Made by a program: the position numbers and the translations under genes. The notes below the pieces were generated by a model. That model ran no database searches. It worked only from the letters and a program-made list of their open reading frames with translations, and was not told the origin of the DNA. This document shows positions 25,336-33,658 of a DNA stretch of 64,000 nt, one piece after another. The DNA lies in NCBI GenBank assembly GCA_050313895.1, contig JBNPMI010000009.1; one strand, written 5' to 3'. The stretch is from JALFST01 sp022779285 (lineage in GTDB: Bacteria; Bacillota; Clostridia; Tissierellales; Peptoniphilaceae). How positions within the stretch are numbered: position 1 is the first letter of the stretch; every line of letters starts with the position of its first letter.

Positions 25336-25645
25336 GCAATTCCCCTCATTTCTAACAGAATATCGACAACGCTTCTTCGATATCCCTGACCGTTTTCTCT
25401 ATTCTACAACAAAATATGCATTTTTTCCCAACAGAACAGAGACTTTCGTGACGAATTCGTTTTCAAGCATTCGAATGTCCCGCCTTGTCATGCTGAGAAA
25501 AGTCCAATTTCAAAAAAACATGCCGTGAAATCTCTTTGAAGACAAAACCCTACATTTTCAGTATCCATTCTTTTGTTCCTGATAAAACATGGAATCGTTC
25601 GGTTTATGCTGAATTCCTACTAAAAAAATCTTTTTTCTATAGGTG

Positions 25646-25674
25646 TTGAAAGTCTAAGGGTTTTGATTTACAAT
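25646..25674 (+). promoter_or_regulatory. sigma-A promoter of the acyl-CoA dehydrogenase fusion gene
   Basis: TTGAAA at 25646-25651 and TACAAT at 25669-25674 are exactly 17 bases apart. The transcript would have a leader of about 100 bases. The rest of the gap 25336-25645 shows no gene. Confidence 0.7.
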
Positions 25675-25784
25675 TGAAAAAAGAAAGACCAATGCTTTCG
25701 TTAAGGTGTTTGGAAGGAAAACGTTTGTTTTCAGACGTAGGCTCCAACGAACTGGATCGTGTTATGGAAACCAAGGAGGAAAAC

Positions 25785-27710
25785 ATGTCATTTACCGTTA
25801 CAAAAGAACACGAAGCCCTTCGTAAAGTCGTTCGCGATTTTGCGGAAAAGGAAGTCGCTCCCATCGCGCTTCGCTTGGATCAGAACGATGAATTTCCAAG
25901 AGAAGTTGTCAAGAAAATGGGTAAACTGGGGCTCCTGGGCATTCCCTTTGAAAAAGAATATGGCGGACAGGGATTGGACACCATCAGCTATGCCATCACC
26001 GTTGAGGAGCTTTCTCGCGTTGACGGCGGCGTGGGTGTTATTTGCTCGGCGCATACCTCGCTCGGCTCTTGGCCGATTTGGGCATTCGGAACGGAAGAGC
26101 AAAAGAAAAAATATCTTGTTCCGCTCGCAAAGGGCGAAAAACTGGGTGCATTCGGCTTAACCGAAGAAAACGCCGGCTCTGATGCCAGCGGCACGGAAAC
26201 CACCGCTGTTTTAGAGGGTGATCACTATGTGCTGAACGGTGAGAAAATCTTCATCACAAACGGTTTGGAGGCAGATACATATGTTGTATTTGCGGTAACG
26301 AGTCCGGAAAAGGGGACACACGGCATTTCCGCGTTCATTGTGGAAAAAGGATGGGAAGGATTCACATTCCCCGCTCAATACAATAAGCTCGGAATTCGTT
26401 CCTCCATCACCTCGCAGCTCAGCTTCAAAAATGTAATCGTTCCGAAGGAAAATCTCCTCGGCAAAGAAGGTGAGGGCTTTAAGATTGCCATGGCTACTTT
26501 GGATGGCGGACGTATCGGCATCGCTTCTCAGGCATTGGGCATTGCTCAGGGCGCATTCGAGGCTGCTCTTTCATATTCCCGTGAACGTGTCCAATTCGAG
26601 GCTCCCATCGCTGCAAACCAGGGCATCAGCTTCAAGATTGCGGATATGGCAACACATATCGAAGCCTCCCGCTGGCTCATTTATAATGCTGCACAGCTGA
26701 AAACCGAGCATGCAAAATACGGCAAGGAAGCAGCAATGGCGAAAATGTTCGCATCGGATACAGCTTCCTGGGTCACCAACGAAGCATTGCAGATTCATGG
26801 CGGATCCGGCTTCATCAAAGGAACCCTGGTGGAGCGCGCTTTCCGCGATGCCAAGATCACACAAATTTATGAAGGCACCAACGAGGTTATGCGCATTGTC
26901 ATCGCCTCCTACATCATCGGCAAAATCAAGAGCAACCACCGTGCATCGGCCACGACCGCAAAGGCAGCCGGAAAGAAGGGCGGCATCACAGGTCCTCGCA
27001 AGAATATCAAGTTTGAGGGAACCCCTGAAGAACAGGTTCAGCAGCTTGTGGATGCGCTCAAGAAGGATGGCTACCAATTCGACATTACCGTGGATCCCTA
27101 TGCTCCTGTTACCGATGTTGAGCGTCTCGTATCCGCCGGCCAGGGCATCGGCCCCAAAGAAAATCTGAAGCTCATTGAAGATCTGGCAAAGGCCGTTGGC
27201 GGCGCGGTATCATCCTCACGTCCTGTGGCTGAAAATCTCGGATACCTTCCGATCGAGCGTTACATCGGTATGTCGGGTCAGAAGTTTAAGGGCAACCTTT
27301 ACTTTGCAGTAGGCATCTCCGGTGCAGGTCAGCACCTGCGCGGGATCAAGGATGCCGCTACCATTGTGGCAATCAACACCGATGAAAGCGCACCGATCTT
27401 TGCAAATGCGGATTACGGCATCGTAGGAGATGCCAATGTCATTCTTCCTCTGTTGACCAAAGCTCTCGATCAAGGTCAGGAACGCCATGAAGCCGGCGAA
27501 TTTGAAAAGAAAAAGCGCAATGTTCCGCAGCAGCCGCGCACAACCACCGGCATCTATGTATGCAACGGCTGCGGATTCGAATATGATCCGCTCGTAGGCG
27601 ACGAGGAATCGGATGTGGCCGCCGGCACTCCATTTGATCAGATTCCGGATACCTATCTCTGCCCGAAGTGCGGCGACCCGAAATCCGGATTTATCCCGGC
27701 AGAAGTTTAA
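25785..27710 (+). CDS. acyl-CoA dehydrogenase fused to ETF-alpha-like and rubredoxin domains
   Basis: This 641-residue protein is a three-part fusion. Residues 1-385 are an acyl-CoA dehydrogenase with FAD-binding features and the catalytic base Glu363 in YEGTNEV. Residues about 425-560 resemble the FAD-binding C-terminus of ETF-alpha (SGQKFKGN, VGISGAGQH, INTDESAPIF). Residues 590-641 are a rubredoxin with CxxC pairs Cys593/596 and Cys626/629. The ATG at 25785 follows AAGGAGG; upstream in-frame Met codons are unsupported. The layout predicts electron flow from an acyl-CoA to FAD, then an ETF-type FAD, then rubredoxin iron. It is followed by the FprA gene, a known acceptor for rubredoxin electrons. 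Confidence 0.88.
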   Translation: MSFTVTKEHEALRKVVRDFAEKEVAPIALRLDQNDEFPREVVKKMGKLGLLGIPFEKEYGGQGLDTISYAITVEELSRVDGGVGVICSAHTSLGSWPIWAFGTEEQKKKYLVPLAKGEKLGAFGLTEENAGSDASGTETTAVLEGDHYVLNGEKIFITNGLEADTYVVFAVTSPEKGTHGISAFIVEKGWEGFTFPAQYNKLGIRSSITSQLSFKNVIVPKENLLGKEGEGFKIAMATLDGGRIGIASQALGIAQGAFEAALSYSRERVQFEAPIAANQGISFKIADMATHIEASRWLIYNAAQLKTEHAKYGKEAAMAKMFASDTASWVTNEALQIHGGSGFIKGTLVERAFRDAKITQIYEGTNEVMRIVIASYIIGKIKSNHRASATTAKAAGKKGGITGPRKNIKFEGTPEEQVQQLVDALKKDGYQFDITVDPYAPVTDVERLVSAGQGIGPKENLKLIEDLAKAVGGAVSSSRPVAENLGYLPIERYIGMSGQKFKGNLYFAVGISGAGQHLRGIKDAATIVAINTDESAPIFANADYGIVGDANVILPLLTKALDQGQERHEAGEFEKKKRNVPQQPRTTTGIYVCNGCGFEYDPLVGDEESDVAAGTPFDQIPDTYLCPKCGDPKSGFIPAEV

Positions 27711-27738
27711 TTGGACGAGAGCATAAGGAGGATTAAAC

Positions 27739-28950
27739 ATGTATAACGTTCGTGAAGTTGTCAAAGATCTCTACTGGATTGGTGTGAATGATCATCGCAC
27801 CCATCTCTTCGAGAATATTCATCCGATTCCGGAAGGCGTCAGCTACAACTCCTACGTCCTATTGGACCCGGAAAAAACCGTTTTGTTTGACACCGTCGAC
27901 TGGGGCGCTGCACCGCAATTCCTGCAGAACCTCGAGCATTGCCTGAACGGTCGCCCATTGGATTATGTCATCATTAATCACTGGGAGCCGGATCATGCCG
28001 CAACCTTCGGCGAGGTCATGCTTCGCTACCCGAATGCTCAGGTTGTCTCAACGGAAAAGGGCTTCTACTTTATGACTCAGTTCGGTTATTCTGCAGAAAA
28101 CCGCATCACTGTCGCTACCGGCGATACGCTGACAATCGGTTCTCATACCTTTGCATTCGTCCAGATGCCCATGGTACACTGGCCGGAGCCGATGGCTACC
28201 TTGGATACCACCAACGGAGTTCTGTTCTCCGCAGACGCATTCGGTTCTTTCAAGGCCCTGGACGGCCACCTGTTCGATGACGAAGTAAACTGGGATCGCG
28301 ATTATCTCTCTGAAGGACGCCGCTATCTCGTCAATATCGTCGGCAAATACGGTCCCTATGTTCAAGCTGTACTCAAGGTTGCCGGCACACTTCCCATCAA
28401 GGTTCTCGCACCGCTTCATGGTGTCATCTGGAGAAAGGATTTGGGATATATCATCAATAAATATGACCTCTGGTCACGCTATGAGCCGGAGGATAACGGC
28501 GTTATGATCGCATATGCTTCCATGTATGGTCATACCGAATCCGCCGCTCAGCTGCTTGCTTCTGAAATCGTGAAGCGCGGAGTCACCGATGTCACCGTTT
28601 GGGATGTTTCCTCCACACATGTCTCCTACCTCATTTCCGAGGCATTCCGTGTAGGACACATCATCCTTGCATGCCCGACCTACAACTTGGGTGTGTATCC
28701 TCCGATGAAGGATTTCATCAATGATATGGTCGCTTTGAATCTGCAAAAGCGTGTCATCGGAATCATGGAGAACGGAACATGGGCACCGAACTCTGCAACC
28801 GAAATGAAGAAGCTCATCGACCAGATGTTCGAAATGTTCTATCTGGATACAGAGGTTTCATTCATGTCCGAGCTGACGGAAACCACGGCAAAGGACGTCT
28901 ATGCATTGGCGGATGCCGTTGTGGAATCCGTGAAGAAGCACGAGAAATAA
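27739..28950 (+). CDS. fprA: FprA family A-type flavoprotein (flavodiiron protein)
   Basis: This 403-residue protein combines a metallo-beta-lactamase-like diiron domain (HxExDH: His81, Glu83, Asp85, His86) with a flavodoxin domain near residues 253-400 (YASMYGHTESA, and the CPTYNLGVYPP loop). Flavodiiron proteins reduce O2 to water or NO to N2O using rubredoxin electrons and defend anaerobes. It lacks a rubredoxin domain of its own. It is 28 bases behind the acyl-CoA dehydrogenase-rubredoxin fusion, with ATAAGGAGG before the ATG, so the two are in one transcript and probably in one electron chain. Confidence 0.95.
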   Translation: MYNVREVVKDLYWIGVNDHRTHLFENIHPIPEGVSYNSYVLLDPEKTVLFDTVDWGAAPQFLQNLEHCLNGRPLDYVIINHWEPDHAATFGEVMLRYPNAQVVSTEKGFYFMTQFGYSAENRITVATGDTLTIGSHTFAFVQMPMVHWPEPMATLDTTNGVLFSADAFGSFKALDGHLFDDEVNWDRDYLSEGRRYLVNIVGKYGPYVQAVLKVAGTLPIKVLAPLHGVIWRKDLGYIINKYDLWSRYEPEDNGVMIAYASMYGHTESAAQLLASEIVKRGVTDVTVWDVSSTHVSYLISEAFRVGHIILACPTYNLGVYPPMKDFINDMVALNLQKRVIGIMENGTWAPNSATEMKKLIDQMFEMFYLDTEVSFMSELTETTAKDVYALADAVVESVKKHEK

Positions 28951-28980
28951 ACCTGAAAAACACACCGAACACCCTATCAA

Positions 28981-29026
28981 AAGCAAAAAGATGGATCGCC
29001 CGAGAGGGCAATCCATCTTTTTGCTT
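28981..29026. terminator. bidirectional terminator between fprA and the serpin gene
   Basis: A 16-base-pair stem AAGCAAAAAGATGGAT / ATCCATCTTTTTGCTT encloses an inner GCCC-GAGA-GGGC hairpin. It serves both the rightward fprA transcript and the leftward serpin transcript. Confidence 0.85.
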
Positions 29027-29107
29027 TTCATCTCACTCCATGCCGGACTTTCCGAGCCTTCCTCCTCTAAGGCATGTCGAGCTCCTTCAATTCTTTTTTC
29101 CCGTCAG

Positions 29108-30610
29108 CTATAAGCTGTTGACGGTCCCGACAAATATCGGGTCTCCCTCATCATTGACGATGACATACAAGAACGGGCGATCCAGGCGAAACTCAATGCT
29201 TTCTTCCTTTACGGGCGCTGCCGTTGCGACAACCCGGATTTGGGTAAAAGCGGCCGCCTCTACCCCGGTTTCGTTGACATGCGCTCCGGCGGAATGCTGA
29301 AACTCGGATACAATAAGCGGAGAATCACTCTGTACCATGGAAGAGAAGTCCGCATTCCCCTCTTGAAATATTTTTTCCACACCGATCTTCTTCATCGCAT
29401 CCATCATGTTCAAATCTGCCGTCACATCAAATTTGGGGAGCACAAGCCGGATACTTGCACTCTTTTGCTTTCCCTTGTCCGGAGAAAAAAGAAGATCACA
29501 CCAGGCGCCGCTTTGAGAAAGCCCGGCGACCGATTTTCCTTCAGGAAGAAGAAAATACATGGCTCCTCCCTGGAGCTTTTTTCGGACCGCCGTATAGCCG
29601 TTGCCCTCATAATAAATCCCCTGCTGCGTTTCCTGCATAAACGGCACTGTACGATCCCCGGAAATGCCGTGAAAGATCCCATCCTGCGTTGCGCTCATCT
29701 CAAACGCCTGCTCCCAGGGAGTGCGCAGGTAAATGGCGGAAATTAACGAAAATACATCCTCAGGAGCGAATTTCTTTTCCTCCGTACGATCCGACAACAC
29801 CTGATTTGTCTTGCTGTTGAGCCAAAACCGAAGTGCATTGGAGTAATTCGGGTCGGTCATATCCCCGGAAAATACATCCGCGTGATATTCAAATGCCAGC
29901 TGAGATATCGTATCCTGTATGTATTTTTCTCCTTTCCTAAGCCATAAAGAATTGCCGAGGATCAGCGTGGAGCGTCCGTCATTTTGAAAATTTCGCTCCC
30001 AAAGTGCCGAAGCGGCGTTGCGAACCGATTCGATATCCGATTGTTGTAAAGCGTGAAGCAGCTCTTCCCTGGAATCTCCCGCTGTTGTTTCCGCAAGCAT
30101 ACCCATGGCAAGATAAAGATTGAGCGGAGAAATCAAAGAATTCTCTTGACCGTCGGGGATCATCACGGGAATGGATGTCGTAACAAATTTCCGATAGGCG
30201 CCTTGATATTCCTGTGCCAGTTTTTTTCTGCTCTGCTGATCATCCTCCCACTGAGCAAGCGCCTCCTCATACCCCTCTTTCCACTGTCCCTTTTTCTCAT
30301 CCCAATATTCCTGCTCATCAGGATATTCCACACGAAGGGAAAGAGGCTTCGATGAGAGCAGATACGGTTTTATGGATTTTATGGTATTCAAATCCGCGCG
30401 ATAGATTCGATCCGATCTCTCGGTAAAAAATCGCGCTCGAATTAACGGGACGGACGCAATCAAAATCATAAGAATTGCAAAAAACGCCAGTCCATAATAA
30501 ATAAGAGGATGCCTGCTCTCTTTGTTCGGGTTTGCATTTTTTAATGTATGCTTTTGTTCTGTTTTTGTCTTTTGGAAAAGATCCCGGTTTTTTTTCGATG
30601 AATGGCTCAT
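29108..30610 (-). CDS. membrane-anchored serpin (serine protease inhibitor)
   Basis: This 500-residue protein has one N-terminal membrane helix near residues 37-59 and then a serpin domain facing outside. The serpin core includes SISPLNLYLAMGMLAETTAG-like sequence, the inhibitory hinge GVEAAAFT and the signature EFRLDRPFLYVI followed by FVGTVNSL. The small residues in the hinge suggest a true inhibitor that springs and traps a protease. By alignment to alpha-1-antitrypsin the scissile bond lies near a Val-Ala-Thr-Ala stretch, so elastase- or subtilisin-like targets are plausible. GGGAGGATCATT precedes the start. It follows nagB by 25 bases. Confidence 0.9.
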   Translation of the reverse strand: MSHSSKKNRDLFQKTKTEQKHTLKNANPNKESRHPLIYYGLAFFAILMILIASVPLIRARFFTERSDRIYRADLNTIKSIKPYLLSSKPLSLRVEYPDEQEYWDEKKGQWKEGYEEALAQWEDDQQSRKKLAQEYQGAYRKFVTTSIPVMIPDGQENSLISPLNLYLAMGMLAETTAGDSREELLHALQQSDIESVRNAASALWERNFQNDGRSTLILGNSLWLRKGEKYIQDTISQLAFEYHADVFSGDMTDPNYSNALRFWLNSKTNQVLSDRTEEKKFAPEDVFSLISAIYLRTPWEQAFEMSATQDGIFHGISGDRTVPFMQETQQGIYYEGNGYTAVRKKLQGGAMYFLLPEGKSVAGLSQSGAWCDLLFSPDKGKQKSASIRLVLPKFDVTADLNMMDAMKKIGVEKIFQEGNADFSSMVQSDSPLIVSEFQHSAGAHVNETGVEAAAFTQIRVVATAAPVKEESIEFRLDRPFLYVIVNDEGDPIFVGTVNSL

Positions 30611-30635
30611 AATGATCCTCCCTCAGGTACCGGAT

Positions 30636-31352
30636 CTACTTGCCTGCAGCCTTCTCATCAATGATGAGCGTCACATGAGGATGCGCAAGTGTCAAGGTTG
30701 CCGGAACCTGTGTTGTAATCCCGGTGCCTTTCAGCAGCCAGGAGACCGCCTCCGCCTTATCCGCTCCGGATGCCAGAATCACCAGCTCCCTTGCGCGCAT
30801 AATAGAGCCGACGCCCATGGAAATCGCAGTCCTCGGTACCTCATCGGAGGAATCGAAGAATCGCGAATTGGCGTCGATCGTGGATTGTGTGAGTGTGATG
30901 CGCGATGTGTAGTTGTTCAGGGTCTCATCCGGCTCGTTAAAGGCAATGTGGCCGTTTCGGCCAAGCCCTAAAAGCTGAATGTCGATTCCGCCCGCCTGCT
31001 CGATCGCGTCATCATACGCTTTGCCCGATCCGTCCGGATCCAACGAAGGAAAATGTGTGTTTTCCGGATTGATATTCACCTTAGAAAAAAGATGGTGATT
31101 CATGAAATATCGGTAGCTTTGCTCATTTTCCGCAGAGATGCCCTCATACTCGTCCAAATTAAAGGTTTGCACCCCGGCAAAATCAATTCTTCCTTCTTGA
31201 TTCCTTTTCACAAGCTCTGCATAAAGTCCCTCAGCCGTGGAACCGGTCGCCAATCCAAGAATCAGATTTTTCTTCTGACTCATGCGCTCTGTAAAAAGAT
31301 CCGCAGCACATCGGCTCATTTCCTCATAATTCTTGACAACGATAACCTTCAC
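30636..31352 (-). CDS. nagB: glucosamine-6-phosphate deaminase
   Basis: This 238-residue enzyme turns glucosamine-6-phosphate into fructose-6-phosphate and ammonia. ATGSTAEGLY forms the phosphate site, FNLDEY carries the catalytic Asp, and GLGRNGHIAFNEP carries the catalytic His. Its length is that of the short Bacillota form without the allosteric C-terminus. It sits between mnmA and the serpin in a leftward run; nagA is absent here, so the substrate may come from elsewhere or another enzyme. Confidence 0.95.
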   Translation of the reverse strand: MKVIVVKNYEEMSRCAADLFTERMSQKKNLILGLATGSTAEGLYAELVKRNQEGRIDFAGVQTFNLDEYEGISAENEQSYRYFMNHHLFSKVNINPENTHFPSLDPDGSGKAYDDAIEQAGGIDIQLLGLGRNGHIAFNEPDETLNNYTSRITLTQSTIDANSRFFDSSDEVPRTAISMGVGSIMRARELVILASGADKAEAVSWLLKGTGITTQVPATLTLAHPHVTLIIDEKAAGK

Positions 31353-31375
31353 AGATTCCTCCTTTGGGTTTTCTT

Positions 31376-32470
31376 CTAACCGACCTGAATGATCGTTCCT
31401 CCGCCTAAAACCTGATTGCCTTGATAGGCTACCGCTGCTTGTCCCGGCGCAACCGCTCTTTGCGGCTCATCAAAATCCACTCGCACGGAAATCACTTCAC
31501 GCCCCCGGCGATTTTCCATCGGCAGCGGAGTCACTGTACAGGGCGCCTCTTTTGCATTATAACGAACCTTGACACAAGCGCGGAAGGGCCCTTTAGCAGG
31601 CGCTCCTATCCAATTCCAATCGCGCGCCAGCAAGCCGGTCGCGTAGAGATCCGCTTTTTTTCCGATAAAGACCTGATTGGTCTCCATGTTTTTTCCCGTT
31701 ACATAGAGCGGCTCCGACGCGGGAATCCCGATTCCTCTTCGCTGTCCGATCGTATAACGAATCGCTCCCATATGCTTTCCGATGACATGACCCTCTGCAT
31801 CCATGAATTCCCCGGGTTCCGCCGCCTTGCCTTCATAGCGCTCAATAAAACGAACGTAATCGCCATCCGGAATAAAGCAAATATCCTGTGAATCGGTTTT
31901 TTGGGCTGTAATCAGCCCTTCCTTTTCCGCATATGCCCTGACTGCGTCCTTGCTTTCCATTGTGCCGATCGGAAAGAGCAGGCGAGAGAGAATTGACTGA
32001 TTCAGATTGAATAAAACATAGGATTGATCTTTTTTGATATTGGAAGCCCGTTGAAGCTGATAAATGCCGTTTTCGTTCTTGATTACCTGCGCATAGTGTC
32101 CTGTGGCCAGGTACTCACATCCGTAGTCATCCGCCGCCTGCAACAGACGTCCGAATTTGAGCTCACGATTGCATTCCACGCAAGGATTCGGCGTCCATCC
32201 GTTTTCATAATATTCAACAAATTTTTCCACCACCTCCTTTTCAAAGGTATGTGAAAAATCTACCGCGTGAAATTCCATTCCCAATTGATCACAGATGCGC
32301 CTCGCATCCTCCGCATCATGATTGAGCGGCTCCGGGCGCGCTCCCTTGGCGATCAGCGTATCCTGCAAGCGCATCGTAACCCCTACGCACTCATATCCCT
32401 GTCTCTGTAGGAGCAAAGCCGCCACACTCGAATCCACGCCTCCGCTCATCGCTACCAGAACTCTCTTCAT
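31376..32470 (-). CDS. mnmA: tRNA 2-thiouridine(34) synthase MnmA
   Basis: This 364-residue enzyme thiolates U34 of tRNA-Lys, -Glu and -Gln. The PP-loop SGGVDSS is at residues 9-15. The two catalytic cysteines are Cys97 (PNPCVECN) and Cys198 (SQDICFIPDGD). The C-terminal tRNA-binding beta domain with RGIGIPASEPLYV is complete. It lies ahead of nagB, with the L25 gene and a terminator behind. Confidence 0.96.
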   Translation of the reverse strand: MKRVLVAMSGGVDSSVAALLLQRQGYECVGVTMRLQDTLIAKGARPEPLNHDAEDARRICDQLGMEFHAVDFSHTFEKEVVEKFVEYYENGWTPNPCVECNRELKFGRLLQAADDYGCEYLATGHYAQVIKNENGIYQLQRASNIKKDQSYVLFNLNQSILSRLLFPIGTMESKDAVRAYAEKEGLITAQKTDSQDICFIPDGDYVRFIERYEGKAAEPGEFMDAEGHVIGKHMGAIRYTIGQRRGIGIPASEPLYVTGKNMETNQVFIGKKADLYATGLLARDWNWIGAPAKGPFRACVKVRYNAKEAPCTVTPLPMENRRGREVISVRVDFDEPQRAVAPGQAAVAYQGNQVLGGGTIIQVG

Positions 32471-32491
32471 TCGTTTCCTTTCTCATCGGTC

Positions 32492-32516
32492 AAAAAAAGG
32501 GGGTGTCTCCACCCCC
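32492..32516 (-). terminator. terminator after the ribosomal protein L25 gene
   Basis: GGGGGTG-TCTC-CACCCCC forms a perfect 7-base-pair stem and is followed leftward by seven T. It lies 18 bases after the L25 stop and 22 before mnmA. Confidence 0.92.
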
Positions 32517-32533
32517 TCCTCAAATTGATTGGT

Positions 32534-33166
32534 TTATTCCTCGTCCTCTTTGCCGATTTCAGGCACACTGCCGGCTTCCACGGCTTCCTCTTCGGGTTCC
32601 GTCTGATCCTGCGGCTCGTTGAGAGATACGACAGGCTCTTCCTCTTCTGCAAGAACCTCGATCTTCTCATTCTTCCAGACATCAAGGTCTGCAACCGTCA
32701 GCACCTCACCGATTTGCATGTTCTCGACATCGACCTCAGCCTGCTGGGGAATATCCGCCGGGAAGCATTCCACCTCGATTTCATCAAGCATCTGCAAGAT
32801 AATGGAAGGCTGCACACGAACGCTGTCGCGATTCAGCAATACGACGGGGATGACTACGCGAAGCTTTTCGTCCATGCGGACTCCCTGAAAATCAATGTGT
32901 AAAAACTCGTCACGATAGGGATGACGCTGTGCTTCTTTGACAAGCACCGTCTTTTTGCCCTCTCCTGCGATCTCCAGATCCAAGAGTACCGAGGTGCCGA
33001 CCTCCTGGTATACACGATTGAAATCCTGCGCCTTTACCTGCACAGAAAGATTTTCCGAACCCTTGTGATACACAACTGCGGGAATCAAGCCCTGTACACG
33101 CAGCTTGTCTACTTTATTTTTACCTGCGGCTTCACGCTTTTCCGCTTTCAGCACGATATTTGCCAT
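32534..33166 (-). CDS. rplY: 50S ribosomal protein L25 / general stress protein Ctc
   Basis: This 210-residue protein has an L25 domain (RPQR-like N-terminus KREAAGKNKVDKLRVQGLIPAVVY), a CTC-type beta domain with ILQMLDEIEVECFP, and an acidic Glu-rich tail. The longer Ctc form binds 5S rRNA and is stress-induced in Bacillus. It is a single gene between a terminator and the FMN-binding lipoprotein region. Its upstream region ends in an A/T-rich stretch at about 33170-33210. Confidence 0.94.
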   Translation of the reverse strand: MANIVLKAEKREAAGKNKVDKLRVQGLIPAVVYHKGSENLSVQVKAQDFNRVYQEVGTSVLLDLEIAGEGKKTVLVKEAQRHPYRDEFLHIDFQGVRMDEKLRVVIPVVLLNRDSVRVQPSIILQMLDEIEVECFPADIPQQAEVDVENMQIGEVLTVADLDVWKNEKIEVLAEEEEPVVSLNEPQDQTEPEEEAVEAGSVPEIGKEDEE

Positions 33167-33210
33167 ACTTCCTCCTTAATAATACTGAAACATATAAAAA
33201 AATTATACCG

Positions 33211-33271
33211 AAAAAATGCACTGTTTTCAATATCTCGGATCCCTTCGGAAGGGAAATCCCCCGAAAACAGC
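33211..33271 (-). terminator. terminator after the FMN-binding lipoprotein gene
   Basis: Leftward, CTGTTTTC and GAAAACAG pair around an inner hairpin CCCTTCCGAAGGG and are followed by ATTTTTT. It lies just past the stop of the FMN-binding gene. Confidence 0.55.
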
Positions 33272-33280
33272 GTCTTTTCA

Positions 33281-33658
33281 TCACTTCGACGTCGAATCGC
33301 CCGATCCCTTTTTTGCCTGCTCCAACGCCGCAGACAACGCCTGACGAAAGCCTTCCGATGTTCTCGTCGCATGTGTCACGGAATCAATGTCGGCGCTATT
33401 TTCCTTGACTGCATTTTTTACCAATTCATCCAGCGCTTTTCCGCCGATCAAATCCGTTTCATCCTGTTCCAGAATACGAATCTCATGAATGGCGCCATCT
33501 TCATCGATGGAAACGGAAAGCCGAATGGGCGTGTCCGGTGAATATCCCTGTCCCTTCCCCTCATAGGTGCCGGGATGATATGATTTTTTTCCTCCACATG
33601 CCACGAGAAGCAGCAGCATCGCACTCACGGTCAGCACTGCAGAGAATCTTTTTTTCAT
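33281..33658 (-). CDS. FMN-binding domain lipoprotein
   Basis: This 125-residue protein has a lipoprotein signal with Cys21 (MLLLLVAC) and one FMN-binding domain. The motif D92-S-V-T-H-A-T98 fits the flavinylation site Dxx(T/S)xAT, where ApbE attaches FMN to the final Thr. The protein would be a membrane-tethered redox carrier outside the cell. It starts at an ATGA overlap with the rho stop, so it is translationally coupled to rho, an unusual place. A matching ApbE lipoprotein starts this window. Confidence 0.88.
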   Translation of the reverse strand: MKKRFSAVLTVSAMLLLLVACGGKKSYHPGTYEGKGQGYSPDTPIRLSVSIDEDGAIHEIRILEQDETDLIGGKALDELVKNAVKENSADIDSVTHATRTSEGFRQALSAALEQAKKGSGDSTSK

